Positions 23,123-35,799 of a DNA stretch of 64,000 nucleotides are shown piece after piece. The DNA is from Salvelinus alpinus (taxonomy: Eukaryota > Chordata > Actinopteri > Salmoniformes > Salmonidae), in contig NC_092098.1 of assembly GCF_045679555.1 (NCBI RefSeq), positions 17,435,038 through 17,499,037 of the forward strand. The letters are read 5' to 3'. Both the position numbers and the translations under genes were made by a program. Under the pieces are notes generated by a model. The model saw nothing but the letters and a program-made list of their open reading frames with translations, was not told the origin of the DNA and did no database searches. Positions within the stretch are counted from its first letter, which is position 1. Each line of letters begins with the position of its first letter.

Positions 23123-26100
23123 GTAAGATGTGAATTTAAGTTGCTGACTTTTGTGAGAAACCACAATCTCCAACAGAAATCGTGATAAGATATTTTGTTT
23201 TCAACAGTGTCAAAGATGACCCTCCTGTGTGATCTAGAGTCATTACTCGGATGCATGTTTCGACCTCTCCCCCTGATAGTGAGGGTGATTCATAAATCCA
23301 GACTTCGGTATTATGGAAAACCTGGACTCAAGATTTATTACCCGTACCAGGTGAGGCATAAACATATAATCAAGTATCTGTACCATACCATTGACCAATA
23401 CACTGTCTCTTCTCTACTGAACCCTGACACTATAATTCATGTCTCTTCGAATGTTGTAAGTATTCTGTATGAAGTGTCTCATCAGGATTGTATGTTTAAT
23501 TCTCTATTCTCCAGGCCTACTTTGAGGTTGCAGACCAGAGTGGCACCATGTCCCTTGTCCTGTGGAATGAGCTGTGCCCAGAATGGTACCAGAGACTGAA
23601 TGTTGGAACTGTGCTCTATCTCCAAAACTACACCCTCAAGCAGAGCTATCAGAACAGGTCACGACCTCACATAGACAACCACAGAATGAAGAGTTTTCAC
23701 TCAGTAGGTACTGAACCAAGTCATTCACAACTTAGTAAATCAACATTACCAGTATGTTGCCAGGCAGCACACCTGAGTAGTCATTTTGAGAGAACATTCT
23801 GTCTGATTCTTTGCAAACTGTTCATTTTAGTATGAATTTTGACTTTGCTTGCCTTGCAGAAATTTGTCTGAATCCACGGAATCCCACTGCAGTCCTTACT
23901 GTGGTTCCAGCCAAGAGTGTGCCACCTCAATGGGGCTTGCCTGAGGTTTCCTACCAGTTCGCCATTAGGTAAGTTCACAACCACATTATGGAGTTGAAAT
24001 TAGATTTGATGTAAAAACAAAGGCCTTTCCCTGGGTAACATTTCCAACATTACTAAGCAGTCTTTATAATCTGCCTGAACTACTTATAAATGTTTTTCTT
24101 CTAGATCAGAACTGGACAGCTTGGCCAGCAATTCTGCATGTGATGTCATTGGCTTGGTAACTTTTGTGAGTCGGGTGGAGAGAATAAAGAGTAAGGGGAA
24201 CACAGGTAAGAGTTGCTCATTACACTTTAACTACTCACTTATTTCTCACTATTAGGTAATTCCATGTGAAAGTGTAACACAAATGCCCATAATTTATTCA
24301 TTTTTTTGCAGGCCCAGAAAAATACTGGACTTACCGCTGGGTCCATGCAGTGGATGGAACATCCAATATTCCTTTCATTTTGGAGATTTTTGCTTCTTCA
24401 CAACCAGAAATATTCAATGGGCTATACCCAAGTAAATATGACAGTTAGTATAATACCAACAATTCCATAGATAAACTGCAACAGAATTCTCCTAAATGTA
24501 CTTATTTTCTCCCTGCTCTGCACCCTCCCCTCTTCCCAATGCAGTGACATACCTGGTCTGCACTCAGATGAGGAAGTGTCAAGAGCAAGACTCACTGCCT
24601 TACCTCACCAGCAGCTGTGAGACACAGATATTCACTACAGGTAAGTGCTGCTGTCATTTGCAAAGAAACAAAAGATCAAATCAAAGTTTGTCACATGCAC
24701 AAAATACAGTGGATGTGACGACAGTACAGTGAAATGCTTACTTGTCTTCCTCAACAGTACAGAATACATGTAGATTAATAAAAGTAAAACATACTAATAA
24801 AATAGCAGACAAGGTAATACAATATATAATAAACACACAAGAATTGTCCCTTATATACAGTGGTGTAAAGTACTTAAGTTGTTTTTTGGGGTATCTGTAC
24901 TTTACTCTTTATAAACTTTTACTCTACTACATTCTTAAAGAAAATAATGTACTTTTTACTCCTTACATTTTCCCTGACACCCAAAAGTACTTTTTGAATG
25001 CTTAGCAGGACAGGAAAATTGTCTAATTCACACACTTATCAAGAGTACATCCCTGGTCATCCCTAATGCCTCTGATCTGGCAGACTCACTAAACACAAAT
25101 GCTTAGTTTGTAAATTATGTCTGAGTGTTGAACCGTGACCGTGGCTATCCGTAAATGTAAAAAAATATATATATATATTGTCTGGTTTGCTTAATAAGAC
25201 ATTTTAAATGATTTATACTTTTGATATTTAAGTATATTTAAAACCAAATACTTTTAGATTTTTACTGAAGTAGCATTTTACTGGGTGACTTTTAGTTGAG
25301 TCAATTTCTTTTACGGGGTGTCTTTTACTCAAGTATGAAAATTGGGTACTTTTCCCACAACTGCTTATCAAACAAATGCAAAACATTGTGAAACAGAAAA
25401 GATCAACAGTAAAACTCTATTTAAAAAGGAATATATGGAGAAACGCACTGCAACTTTGTTAAGATATAATATGTAGTTGTTATACTTGATCAGATGTAGT
25501 TTTCCCTCAGGGTATCACAAGGGCCAGCCCTACGTGTCAGACCCCAGGGTGAAGAGCTTCATCCAATGGACCAAGACTCTGAAGGACAGTGTCATGCTGA
25601 AGAAGACTGCTGTTGGTGGCCATTACTGCTTCCCTCACGCCCCTCTTATCTTCACACAGTCTGTGGCAGATGGCTCAGGTAAAAGAGGTGAATCTTTTTC
25701 CAAGAAGGAAAGATCTACATCCGTCTGTAATATGCACCACTGTTTTGTTTGTATGCTTGTTTAACTACAGCAGACATCACCATTTAAATTGTTTTCATAA
25801 TTATAGTGCATTTGCAAACTATTCAGCCTCATGACTTTTCAACATTTTGTTACGTTAGACTTATTCTAAAATAGATTTTTTGCAATGTATTAAAAATCTG
25901 AAATATATTTACATAAGTATACAGACCCTTTACTCAGTACTTTGTTGAAGCACCTTTGGCAACGATTACAGCCTCGAGTCTTCTTGGGTATGACGCTACA
26001 AGCTTGGCATGTCTGTTTTGGGGAGTTTCTCCCATTCTTCTCTGCAGATCCTCTCAAGTTCTGTCAGGTTGGATGGGGAGTGTTGCTGTACAACTATTTT

Positions 26101-29100
26101 CAGGTCTACAGAGATGTTTGATCGGGTTCAAGTCCGGGCTCTGGCTGGGCCACTCAAGGACATTTTCCCAAAGCCACTCCTGCGTTGTCTTGGCTGTGTG
26201 CTTAGGGTCGTTGTCCTGTTGGAAGGTGAACTTTCGCTCCAGTCTGAGGTCCTGAGTGATCTGGTGCAGGTTTTCATCAAGGATCTCTCTATTCTTTGCT
26301 CCGTTCATCTTTCCCTCGATCCTGACGAGTCTCCAAGTCCCTACTGCTGAAAAACATCCCCACAGCATGCTGCCACCACCATGCTTCACCGCAAGGATGG
26401 TGCCAGGTTTCCTCCAGATGTGAAGCTTGGCATTCAGGCCAAAGAGTTCAATCTTGGTTTCATCAGAACAGAGAATCTTGTTTCTAATGGTCAGAGTCCT
26501 TTAGGTGCTTTTTGGCAAACTCCAAGAGGGCTGTCATGTGCCTTTTTACTGAGGAGTGGCTTCTGTCTGGCCAGTCTACCATAAAGGCCTGATTGGTGGA
26601 GTGCTGTAGAGATGGTTGTCCTTCTGGAATGTTCTCCCATCTCCAGAGGAACTCTGGAGCTCTGTTAGTGACCATCGGGTTCTTTGTTACCTCCCTGACC
26701 AAGGCCCTTCTCCCCCGATTGCTCAGTTTGGCTGGGCGGCCAGCTCCTAGGAAGAGTCTTAGTGGTTCCAAACTTCTTCCATTTAATAATGATGGAGGCC
26801 ACTGTGTTGTTGGAGACCTTCAATGCTGAGAATTTATGTTGGTACCATTCCCCAGATCTGTGCCTCAACATAATCCTGTCTCGAAGCTATACGGACAATT
26901 CCTTCGACCTCATGGCTTGGTTTTTGCCCTGACATGTACTGTCAACTGTGGGACCTTTTATATAGACAGGTGTGTACCTTTCCAAACCATGTCTAATCAA
27001 TTGAGTTTACCAGAGGTGGACTCCAAGTTGTAGAAACATCAAGGACGATCAATGGAAACGATGCACCTGCGCTCAATTTCGAGTCTCATAGCAAAGGGTC
27101 TTAATACTTATGTAAATAAGGTGTTTCTGTTTTTTATTTGTAATACATTTGCTAAAACTTGTTTTTGCTTTTTTATTATGGGGTATTGTGCGTAGATTGA
27201 GGAAATGTTCTTATTTAATCATTTTTAGAATAAGGCTGTAACAACAAAATGTGGAAAAAGTCAAGGGGTACTTTCCGAATGCACTGTATTTCCCATCTCA
27301 GCTCAAGTTCCTCTAGTTGCTGCAAATGACTTGAAGAGTGAGATGGAGGGTCTGCATTATCGTGAGCACAAGCGGCTGGCAATCCAAGGACAGATCATGG
27401 CTGTGCAGTATGTGACATTGCCAGAGGAGACTCTGTCAGACCAGGTAGGCTTCATAGATGTATAACAGACTTCATGTAATTTCAACACACTTAGTAGATG
27501 CGTTGGTTTTTTACAAGAAAGATAAACAGGACGAATTGCAAGATAAAAAAACACCAGTTGCCTGTACAGAACTTTATAGGTATTGTCATTGGTCAGGCAA
27601 GTGTATAATGTAATGCCTGGTTCTCTCCAGCAGATGGTTCAGTCTGTTGTGGCTGTATCTGACCCACCCAGTGATCAGAGGACTGTAGAAGTGACTCAGA
27701 TGCTGATAAACAGGGAAACAGCGCCCTCTAGTGTGCAGAGCTCACCCAGCAGACGGAAAAGAAAACAAGCCAAGAAGAGGTGAGTAATCTCCAAGTGGAG
27801 CGGAGAGAAATTGCAGAATTGCGCAATTCTGCATATTTTTACATTTTTTGATGTGTGTTAAATTATAATAATCTCATCGGGGCCTGCGGTCTGTTGACCC
27901 CGTTCTGGGTCCGAATCTGGACCACGGTCCACTTGTTTAGTATGGCTACCCTAAAACAAGGGTAGGCTATTAAACATTCAAAACTGTACTTATAACTCCC
28001 CTTTACTATGGCATTGGAAATTAGATTAGCATATTTTCACTTGATGTTTTAGAATTTTTTGTTGTCTTTTAGAGTGATGAAGCGATGCTACATTACTCGT
28101 GCCAGGATGCAAGAGAAAAGGTAATGAATCAACTATCCTCAACCATCCCAGGTCACTGTAATAATTTCTCTATGCCCATCAGGGACCCACCGAGTAGCTC
28201 AGGTTATGGTGAGCGCTTTGTCTGTTCACAGAGAGGCTGGCCATGGCTTAACAGAAGAGGAGCTAGGTGAAGAGGAGAGTGATTCTGAAACAGAGGAAGT
28301 TGGTCCACTAGAAAAAAGAACTGACCAAACTAGAGCCAGTGGACAACTAGGTCCACCAGGTATGAGTGTTTTGCCACATTAACATAATCTCACCACTTAT
28401 CTTTGTGGCCTAACTTGTATTCCTCTCTTTATGGGTTAAGCATGGCTAGTGAAGTGTGGGGGCTAGCCAGAGATATTAACTATGCTGTTTGTCTGGAAAC
28501 CATGGAAACTACTTGCCATTGCATCATTCATGTGGGATGTTACAAGGCTAGTGACATTGATAGGCCTATATTATTTTGTTTCTAAGATATTCCACAGAGT
28601 GAAGGCGCTACTGGAGAGAGAGCAGTTGCAGACTGTGATAGGACATCGTGGGAAAGCAGCTCGTGGCCAAAGCAGAGACAAGAAGTGTTAGAATATTTAC
28701 ATCCTGGTGGTGTGTACTCAGAGAGCCTTTCTCAGAGATTCAGATTTGACGACAAGACCCTTCTGCTGCAGCAGAGTAACCTACATGCTGCTAGGTGGAC
28801 TCCAGAGCAAACCACAGACACCCTCTCACCAGTAACCTGCAAAGGATACTATAAAATCACAATATTAGGTAATGTAGAGCTCATTTCTTTCATATGATTG
28901 GAGTTAATCTGTGATTTTTATTGTTCTCAGGGGTGAAGGTAAGCCGGTCCGGTACAGAGTACCGGCAAAATAAATAGTGCCGGTACGGCGTACTGGTAAA
29001 ACATGAGCCTATTACAATAATTAAATCAAATATGAAAACTTTAGGCTATTGTACCATCATTTATTGTTGGCGCCTGTCAGCCCCATGAGAAATTAGTGAA

Positions 29101-31773
29101 TGGACTTAAAACCCGGTGGTATAGCTCCAAAATGCGGTGTGGTTTGAGGTAAACGCAACATTTTTGCTAGGCAGAGATGATTTGCCGGGACCGTGATGCA
29201 AGCGGACACCAGTGAGTGGACACAATCAATTCAGGCTGCAAGTCTCTCCAAAGACAATTGCCGAATATCATCATTTTTGGGGTGTTTTAATAGATATCTC
29301 TTTCCATTCATCAAATGTCGGGTGTACAGTACAGTTTTAGATGCTGGAATTATTTTAGTGGACCAACGTATGTGGATGTGATTTGTTTGACAATCAGATA
29401 AAAACATCATGCCTGGTTGTGTTCATGGCCCATTAAAAGGCAGTGGTGTAAAGTACTTAAGTTGTTTTTTGGTGTATCTGTACTTTACTATTTATTTTTT
29501 ACAACTTTTACTTTACTACATTCCTAACTAAAACAATTAACTTTTTACTCCATGCATTTTCCCTGACACCCAAAAGTACTCGTCCTAAGCATTAAATATG
29601 TAACATGAAAAGGGTCCAAGTCATACGCTAAAAGACAACATCCCTACTGCCTTTGATCTGGCGGACTCACTAAACACACATGCTTCATTTGTAAATTATG
29701 TCTAAGTGTTGAGCTGTGACCCTGGTTATCCGTAAATTTAAAAAGCAATAATATGGCTCCATCTGGTTTACTTAATAAGGAATTTGAAATGATTTTGTAC
29801 TTTTGATACTTAAGTATATTTTATTCAATACATTTACTTTTGATACTTAAGTATATTTAAAACTAAATACTTTTAGACCTTTTACTCAAGTAGTATTTCA
29901 CTGGGTGACTTTTACCTTAATAGAAAATTACTCAAGTATGACAATTGGGTACTTTTCCACCACTGTTAAAAAGGTAATACAGGTGACATGTCTTTACTAT
30001 TAGACTCATCAAAAATATGTGCACATGCGAGGTCCTATACCGGGAAAAAATAATCTACTTTCACCCCTGATTTAAAAAAATATATATATATATATTTTTT
30101 TTAAGTATACATCCTTAGTGTTTAAAAAAAACGTGTTTAATTTAACTTCTATAATTTCAGGGCCTTCCGTGTGGCGCAGCGGTTTAAGACACTGCATCGG
30201 GTTCGATCCCAGGCTGTGTTACAGCCGGCCGTGACTGTGAGACCCATGAGGCGGCGCACAATTGGCCCAGCGTCGTCTAGGTTAGGGGAGGGTTTGGCTG
30301 GCTGGGATTTCCTTGTCCCATCGCCCTCTAGCGACTCCTTGTGACGGGCTGGGTGCCTGCAAGCTGACTTCTGTCGCCAGTTATACGCTGTTTCCTCTGA
30401 CACATTGGTGTGGCTGGCTTCCGGGTTAAGCGAGCAGTGTGTCAAGAAGCAATGCGGCTTGGCAGGGTCGTGTTTCGGAGGACGCACGGCTCTCGACCGT
30501 CACAAAAAGGGCTAACAAGTACACACAAAAAAACGAATTGCATTGTTTTACTGTAAAATGTACACACACACACTAACATGTCTCTCTCTGGCAGGTATAA
30601 ACCAGCAGATGGCCATCGATGCTGCCTTTGTTCCTGTGATGTCATCTGGGGACCCCAGGTCCTTAGGTCTAACTCAAGACCCCCATGACAACACACTTCT
30701 GTCCTGCCTGTCTGCAGGCTTCATCTGCCCTCTCGCAGACCCCCTGAGCCAGAGTGAGGTTGCTCTCCCTGAACCAGGTAACACACCGGGTAGAGTGGGA
30801 GGGGAGGGTGAAGGTTAAACACACCCCTGAGAGCAAGTCATGGGGCAGTGCTTTTAGCTAAGGTAAAACTCCAGGCTATTTAAGGAGTGCTATTTGTGGT
30901 TCTTGACCTGCTCACATGCATATTTACAATATCAAATTTCCTAATGTTGACCTCCAAATGGGGCTTTCAACTCTAAAACTTGAGTCCACTTAAGAAAGCA
31001 GTTATGGCAAATCAAATGCGCTGTCCATTTTAGGCTAGACTGAGTATTGATTACATGGTACAGTACAGGGTCAAATCAAACAATTGATATGGTAGATTGT
31101 CAACGTATAATATTAGGCATTTATTAATTACATACACTGAGTATACTCAAACATTAGGAACTTCTTCCTAGTATTGAGTTGCTGGTCCATGTTGACTCCA
31201 GTGGTTCCCACAGTCGTGTCAAGTTGGCTGGATGTCCTTTGGGTGGTGGACCCTTCTTGATACACACAAGAAACTGTTGAGCATGAAAAACCAAACAGCA
31301 GTTCTTGACGGCTACTACCATACCCCGTTCAAAAGCACTTAAATATTTGGTCTTGCCCATTCACCCTCTGAATGGCACACATACACAATCCATGTCTCAA
31401 TTGTCAAGGCTTAAATACTTTTAACTTGTCTCCTCCCCTTCATCTACACTGATTTGAAGTGGATTTAACAAGTGACATCAATAACTTTCACCTGGTCAGT
31501 TAAGGAGTTAATGGTTTGTATACTCAGTGTAGAATGTAGACACTGTTTTTGGGAGGTTTGCATACATAATGTTTCCAACAATTTTAAATATTCTGAAGTT
31601 AATTTGTGTATGCTGGTTTTTCTTTTTATCTTTCAGAGGAGATTTTAGCAACTGCTGAGGAGCTGAAAGACACCCATCTTGTGTGTATCCTTGACCTCTG
31701 TCATCTGGGAGGAGAGAAAGTGGAGGTTATCATCACCAAGGTGTATAGAATGACTGACATTGCTTTGGTATAG
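22492..31773 (+). CDS. radx: RADX, RPA1-related ssDNA-binding protein (complete, 15 coding exons)
   Basis: Exons: 22492-23122, 23208-23350, 23515-23707, 23860-23968, 24105-24205, 24312-24431, 24545-24640, 25511-25678, 27302-27444, 27631-27779, 28073-28120, 28232-28359, 28587-28868, 30595-30777, 31637-31773. Every junction keeps frame; the total is 2631 nt, 876 aa, against about 855 in human RADX. Recognisable blocks: [94 protein letters not shown] and [10 protein letters not shown] at the end, all matching human RADX in order. Known role: OB-fold protein that coats single-stranded DNA at stalled replication forks and limits RAD51. The linker coded by exons 27631-28359 is basic ([10 protein letters not shown]), then acidic ([15 protein letters not shown]), and poorly conserved. 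The start is chosen at 22492, just after the acceptor; a later Met (MMPEE) is an alternative. Confidence 0.93.
24663..24850 (-). mobile_element. LINE 3' tail fragment (RSg-1-like) in radx intron
   Basis: Begins ATCAAATCAAAGTTTGTCAC and continues ACAGTGAAATGCTTACTTG, the reverse complement of the abundant salmonid LINE tail that ends CATGTGACAAATAAAATTTG. A forward copy lies at 35420-35606. Confidence 0.6.
24858..25363. mobile_element. hAT-type non-autonomous element (copy 1)
   Basis: Ends CAGTGGTGTAAAGTACTTAA and CCCACAACTG, flanked by CTTATATA and CTTATCAA (6 of 8 match). Same family and orientation as 29441-29965. Confidence 0.75.
25804..27288 (-). mobile_element. Tc1-like transposon, family C, in radx intron
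   Basis: The right end CTTTCCGAATGCACTGTA at 27271-27288 is inverted relative to AGTGCATTTGCAAACTATTC at 25805. The reverse strand carries a broken transposase: N-terminal part near 26665-26871, middle part 26484-26771, catalytic part 26054-26389 ([42 protein letters not shown]). The Glu of the DDE triad is replaced by Lys in PDLNPIK. It ends 13 nt before the radx exon at 27302. Confidence 0.88.
27302..27444 (+). CDS. radx: radx exon with transposon-derived intron end
   Basis: Encodes [21 protein letters not shown] then [17 protein letters not shown], matching human [20 protein letters not shown]. Its acceptor TTTCCCATCTCAG is the only non-transposon intron sequence left next to it. Confidence 0.9.
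28928..30069. mobile_element. hAT-like element with CAGGGGTGAA ends, in radx intron
   Basis: Inverted ends CAGGGGTGAAGGTA (28928) and TACTTTCACCCCTG (ends 30069). The interior 29070-29370 resembles the hAT remnant at 15610. It is interrupted by the element at 29441-29965. No usable transposase. Confidence 0.65.
29441..29965. mobile_element. hAT-type non-autonomous element (copy 2), nested
   Basis: Ends CAGTGGTGTAAAGTACTTAA and TTTTCCACCACTG. Flanked by TTAAAAGG and TTAAAAAG, 7 of 8 matching, the 8-bp duplication expected of hAT. Confidence 0.82.
30160..30490 (+). mobile_element. SINE, tRNA-derived head (SlmI/HpaI-like family)
   Basis: Starts GGCCTTCCGTGTGGCGCAGC with an A box like GTGGCGCAGCGG and a B box GGTTCGATCCC, then the body GGCGGCGCACAATTGGCCCA. 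A reverse copy lies at 56415-56820. It ends about 100 bp before the radx exon at 30595. Confidence 0.8.
31134..31533. mobile_element. 400-bp non-autonomous TIR element (complete copy)
   Basis: Begins TACACTGAGTATACTCAAAC and ends GTTTGTATACTCAGTGTA, near-perfect inverted ends about 18 bp long. It lies in the last radx intron, 104 bp before the final exon. Same family as 8604-8939. TA-type ends suggest a Tc1/mariner relative. Confidence 0.75.
31637..31773 (+). CDS. radx: radx last coding exon
   Basis: Encodes [20 protein letters not shown] then [17 protein letters not shown] and a short tail to TAG at 31771. It matches the human C-terminus ([20 protein letters not shown]). A poly(A) signal AATAAA at 31933-31938 suggests a 3' UTR of about 180 nt. 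Confidence 0.9.
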
Positions 31774-32659
31774 ATATTGGACTACAGTATGTGTTTTGTC
31801 TGACAAATCTGAAATGAATGTGTTCTTTTTTAACATGATTAGCCAGACACATTTTGTTAAATACTGGAAATATTTTTGTAGATATTTTTTTTAACTGGGG
31901 GTTTTGAAAGAACACGTATAATTTCTACAACAAATAAAATAATCACATTTTAAAGAGGATTCGTAAACTTTTTTTACTTAAATATTTGTCAAATCGTCTT
32001 CAACATTCACATGCTTAATGTTTATTTATGCCATAGCGTAAAGACAAGCTACATGGGCTCTGGAAAAAAGTACTATGCAGACGGTAAAATAGTTGAGTTC
32101 TGTTAAACATCCTGAAACAGGATATAGTTTAAACATTTGAGCTATAGTGTGGTTACTAAACTGGTTTCACATTAGGCTGAACTTTCCAACTTGTGATGCT
32201 GTAAACGTAGGAATTTCCTAAATTATTTTGCTTGAACTTTGGTGTTTCAAGCCTACAGTGTCATGTATTATCTTGTGCACTGTTATGGCAGCAGTAGTGT
32301 ATTGACATTTCATGCGTTTGTTGACAGCTAATTTTAAATCCTGCTAGAACATTTCCTCTTACACTTTCGATAGCACACTGGCTGAAACTAATGAAGACAG
32401 ATCATGATGTGTTGGATTGCAATATCACAAACAAAATCATGTGTCAAATCAACAATATGCTGTATTCTTTTTCCAGGCTTGCATTCACAGGTAAACTTGG
32501 ACTAAACAAATGCAAAGCTAGTGAGCAAGGTCCACTAAGATAAGAGAGAGACTGATGTATACTTGGTTTAGGTTACAGAGAAGGCAGGTGTCAGTTTACT
32601 GCCTACAGCACAGCGCCCCAGGCAGACGACGATCAGGAAGACCGGGCTTGACTCAACTA

Positions 32660-34167
32660 TCGATGATGTCGTCCCCAGTGACCGTACATATATACCCCAA
32701 CCAGAAGCCATAGATTACAGGCAACATCCGCACTGAGCTAAAGGGTAGAGCTGCCACTTTCAAGGAGCGGGACTAACCTGGAAGCCTATAAGAAATCTTG
32801 CTATGCCCTCCGACGAAACATCAAACAGGCAAAGCGTCAATACAGGACTAAGATTGAATCGTACTACACCGGCTCCGATGCTCATCAGATGTGGCAGGGC
32901 TTGCAAACTATTAGACTACAAAGGGAAGCACAGCTGCGAGCTGCCCAGTGACACGAACTTACCAGATGAGCTAATTTACTTCTATGCTCACTTCGAGGCA
33001 AGTAACACTGAAACATGCTTGCGAGCACCAGCCGTTCTGGACGACTGTGTGATCATGCTCTCTGTAGCGATGAGTAAGACCTTTGAACAGGTCAACATTC
33101 ACAAGGCCGCAGGGCCAGACGGATTACCAGGACGCATGCGCTGACCAACCTGCAAGTGTCTTCACTGACGTTTTCAACCTGTCCCTGACTGAGTCTGTAA
33201 TACCAACATGTTTCAAGCAGACCACCATAGTCCCTGTGCCCAAGAACACTAAGGTAACCTGCCTAAATGACTACCGACCCGTAGCACTCATGTCTGTAGC
33301 CATGAAGTGCTTTGAAAGGCTAGTCATGGCTCACATCAACACCATTAGCCCAGAAACCCTAGACCCACTCCAATTTGCCTACTGCCCCAACAGAGCCACA
33401 GATGATGCAATCTCTATTGCACTCAACACTGCCCTTTCCCACCTGGACAAAAGGAACACCTATGTCAGAATGCTATTCATTAACTACAGCTCAGCATTCA
33501 ACACCATAGTACCCTCCAAGCTCTTCATTAAGCTTGAGGCCCTGGGTCTGAACCCCACCCTGTGCAACTGGTTTCTGGACATCCTGACGGGCCACCCCCA
33601 GGTGGTGAAGGTAGGAAACAACACCTCCGCTTCGCTAATCCTCAACACAAGGGTGCATGCTCAGCCCCCTCCTGTACTCCCTGTTCACCCATGACTGCGT
33701 GGCCACGCATGACTCCAACTTAAACATCAAGCTTGCAGACGACAACAGTAGTAGGCTTGATTACTAACAACGACGAGACGGCCTACAGGGAGGTGGTTAG
33801 GGCTCTGGGAGTGTGGTACTAGGAAAATAACCTCTCACTCAATGTCAACAAAACGAAGGAGATGATTGTGGACTTCAGGAAACAGCAGAGGGAGCACCCC
33901 CCTATCCACATCGACGGGACAGCAGTGGAGAAGGTGGAAAGTTAAGTTCCTCGGCGTACCCATCACTACCTGCCCTCCAGGACAACTACAGCACCCGATG
34001 TCACAGGAAGGCCAAAAAGATCAAGGACACCAACCACCCAAACCACTCCCTGTTCACCCCGCTATCATCCAGAAGACGAGGTCAGTATTGGGGCATCAAA
34101 GCTGAGACAGATGCTGTTTTTCAATCTTAAGACCATCAGACTTAAATAGCCATCACAGAGGCTGCTG

Positions 34168-34223
<56 letters not shown>

Positions 34224-34512
34224 TTAAGACTCAATCACTGGCCACTTTAATTAAATGGAACACTAGTCACTTTAATGTTTACATATTTTGCATTACTCAT
34301 CTCATTTGTATATACTGTATTCTATTCTACTGTATTTTAGTCTATGCTCGCCCATATTTATATATTCTTAATTCCATTCCTTAGATTTCTGTGTATTGTT
34401 GTGAACTTGTTAGATATTACTGTTGGAGCTAGAAACAAGTATTTCGCTACACCCGCAATAATATCTGCTAAACATGTGTATGTGAACAATCAAATTTGAC
34501 CTGATTTGATTT
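32660..34512 (+). mobile_element. LINE fragment with reverse transcriptase remnants
   Basis: Frames at 32803-33144 and 33083-33694 hold [11 protein letters not shown], then [40 protein letters not shown] and [18 protein letters not shown]: fingers and palm of a jockey/L2-type reverse transcriptase. Frameshifts and stops break it. The endonuclease is missing (5' truncated). The tail ends near GACCTGATTTGATTTGAG after a (TG)n run at 34168-34214. Confidence 0.85.
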
Positions 34513-34529
34513 GAGAAGCTTTTTCTGCT

Positions 34530-34616
34530 CATGGTAAATTGCTGGGAACTTTTACTTCATCTCATGAAACATGAGAACAACACTTTACATGTTGTGTTTC
34601 TGTGTTTGTTCAGTGT
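34530..34616. mobile_element. terminal fragment of a family A Tc1 element
   Basis: CATCTCATGAAACATGAGAA through TTTGTTCAGTGT matches the right end of the element at 3660-5158. Confidence 0.65.
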
Positions 34617-34658
34617 GACTGTACTGGGTCTTTAATACTGTGTGTGTAGGCTAGGTAA

Positions 34659-34816
34659 TACAGGCGGCCGGTGGTATCTTAATTGGGGAAGACGGGCTCT
34701 TCGTAATGGCTGGAACGGAATTCATGAAATGGTATTAAACAAACACATGGTTTCCATGTGTTTAATTCTATTCGAGCCATTATTATGAGCTGTTCTCCCC
34801 TCAGCAGCCTCCTGTG
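34659..34816. mobile_element. 158-bp hAT-type MITE
   Basis: Ends ACAGGCGGC and GCCTCCTGTG, flanked by CTAGGTAA and CTAGGTAT (7 of 8 match). Confidence 0.65.
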
Positions 34817-35099
34817 CTAGGTATGATTCTGCTAACTTTAGTAAGTTATACTGTATGTTGGCCACATTTGTATCTAAAATAGGCAATGGTGTTTTCTGGT
34901 ATTTTTTTTTTTTTTAGGAGCAAATGGATTACATGCAAATGACACTTGATTTTATGATACAGTATGTCTATATTGCTTAAGGAATGACATACTGTACATG
35001 AGAGCAAGATTAATGAAATTAATTTGTACATCAATTGACCAAGTGTTTCTAAATCAGAGGACAAGCCTTGGGACGAGTTATGGTTGCATTTCATCGTTC

Positions 35100-35340
35100 A
35101 GTACGTGGGCTTCTATACATCTAGGACCGAACGTCTAGCAACCTAAAGGCTGCGTGTTTGACAACTTTAGCATGTTAGCTAATTAGAAACTACCTAATAC
35201 TTTTAGCTACTTTGCAACAACTTAGCATTTTAGCTAACCTTAACTCTTTACCCCAACTCCTAACCTTAACCCCAGCTAATGTTAGCCCCTTAGCTAACGT
35301 TAGTGTTAGCCACAACAAATTGGAATTTCTAACATATCAT
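35100..35340. repeat. repeat-like stretch rich in TTAGCTAAC
   Basis: Contains GAACGTCTAGCAACCTAAAG and many GTTAGCTAA phrases. It looks like an interspersed repeat; class not determined. Confidence 0.35.
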
Positions 35341-35419
35341 ACATTGAGCAAAAATGTGTAAAATATTATACAAAATGGATGATGGACATCCACAAATGAA
35401 TACATACCATACTAGTTTG

Positions 35420-35606
35420 AGTGTCCTGGATTTACATTTACCCTGTCTACACCAGAGTCCAGGCTATATCTACCTCAATTACCCCCTGCACATCTGGTAT
35501 CCAGTGTATATTGTTACTCATTGTGTATTTATTCCTCATGTTATTATTTTTTAGTCTACACCTGTTGTTGATGAAGCATGTGACAAATACAATTTGAATG
35601 ATTGAT
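35420..35606 (+). mobile_element. LINE 3' tail fragment (RSg-1-like)
   Basis: Runs from CCAGAGTCCAGGCTATATCT through CTACACCTGTTGTTGATGAA to GCATGTGACAAATACAATTT, the forward form of the tail found reversed at 24663-24850. Confidence 0.6.
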
Positions 35607-35799
35607 TGGGCCTTAGCAACATTGTCTGCACATGACAATCAATTAGTCCTTTCAGGAACATAGGTTTGTAACCCCATAGCAAGCATTGCATTGTAAACGT
35701 TGTTATTGTGCTGTGGCTCTGTTTAATTTGTTTGTATTATTTCGCCATGTAAAAAAACAACAACTGACTAATCCTTGAGGTTTGGTTAAACGTGTGCTT

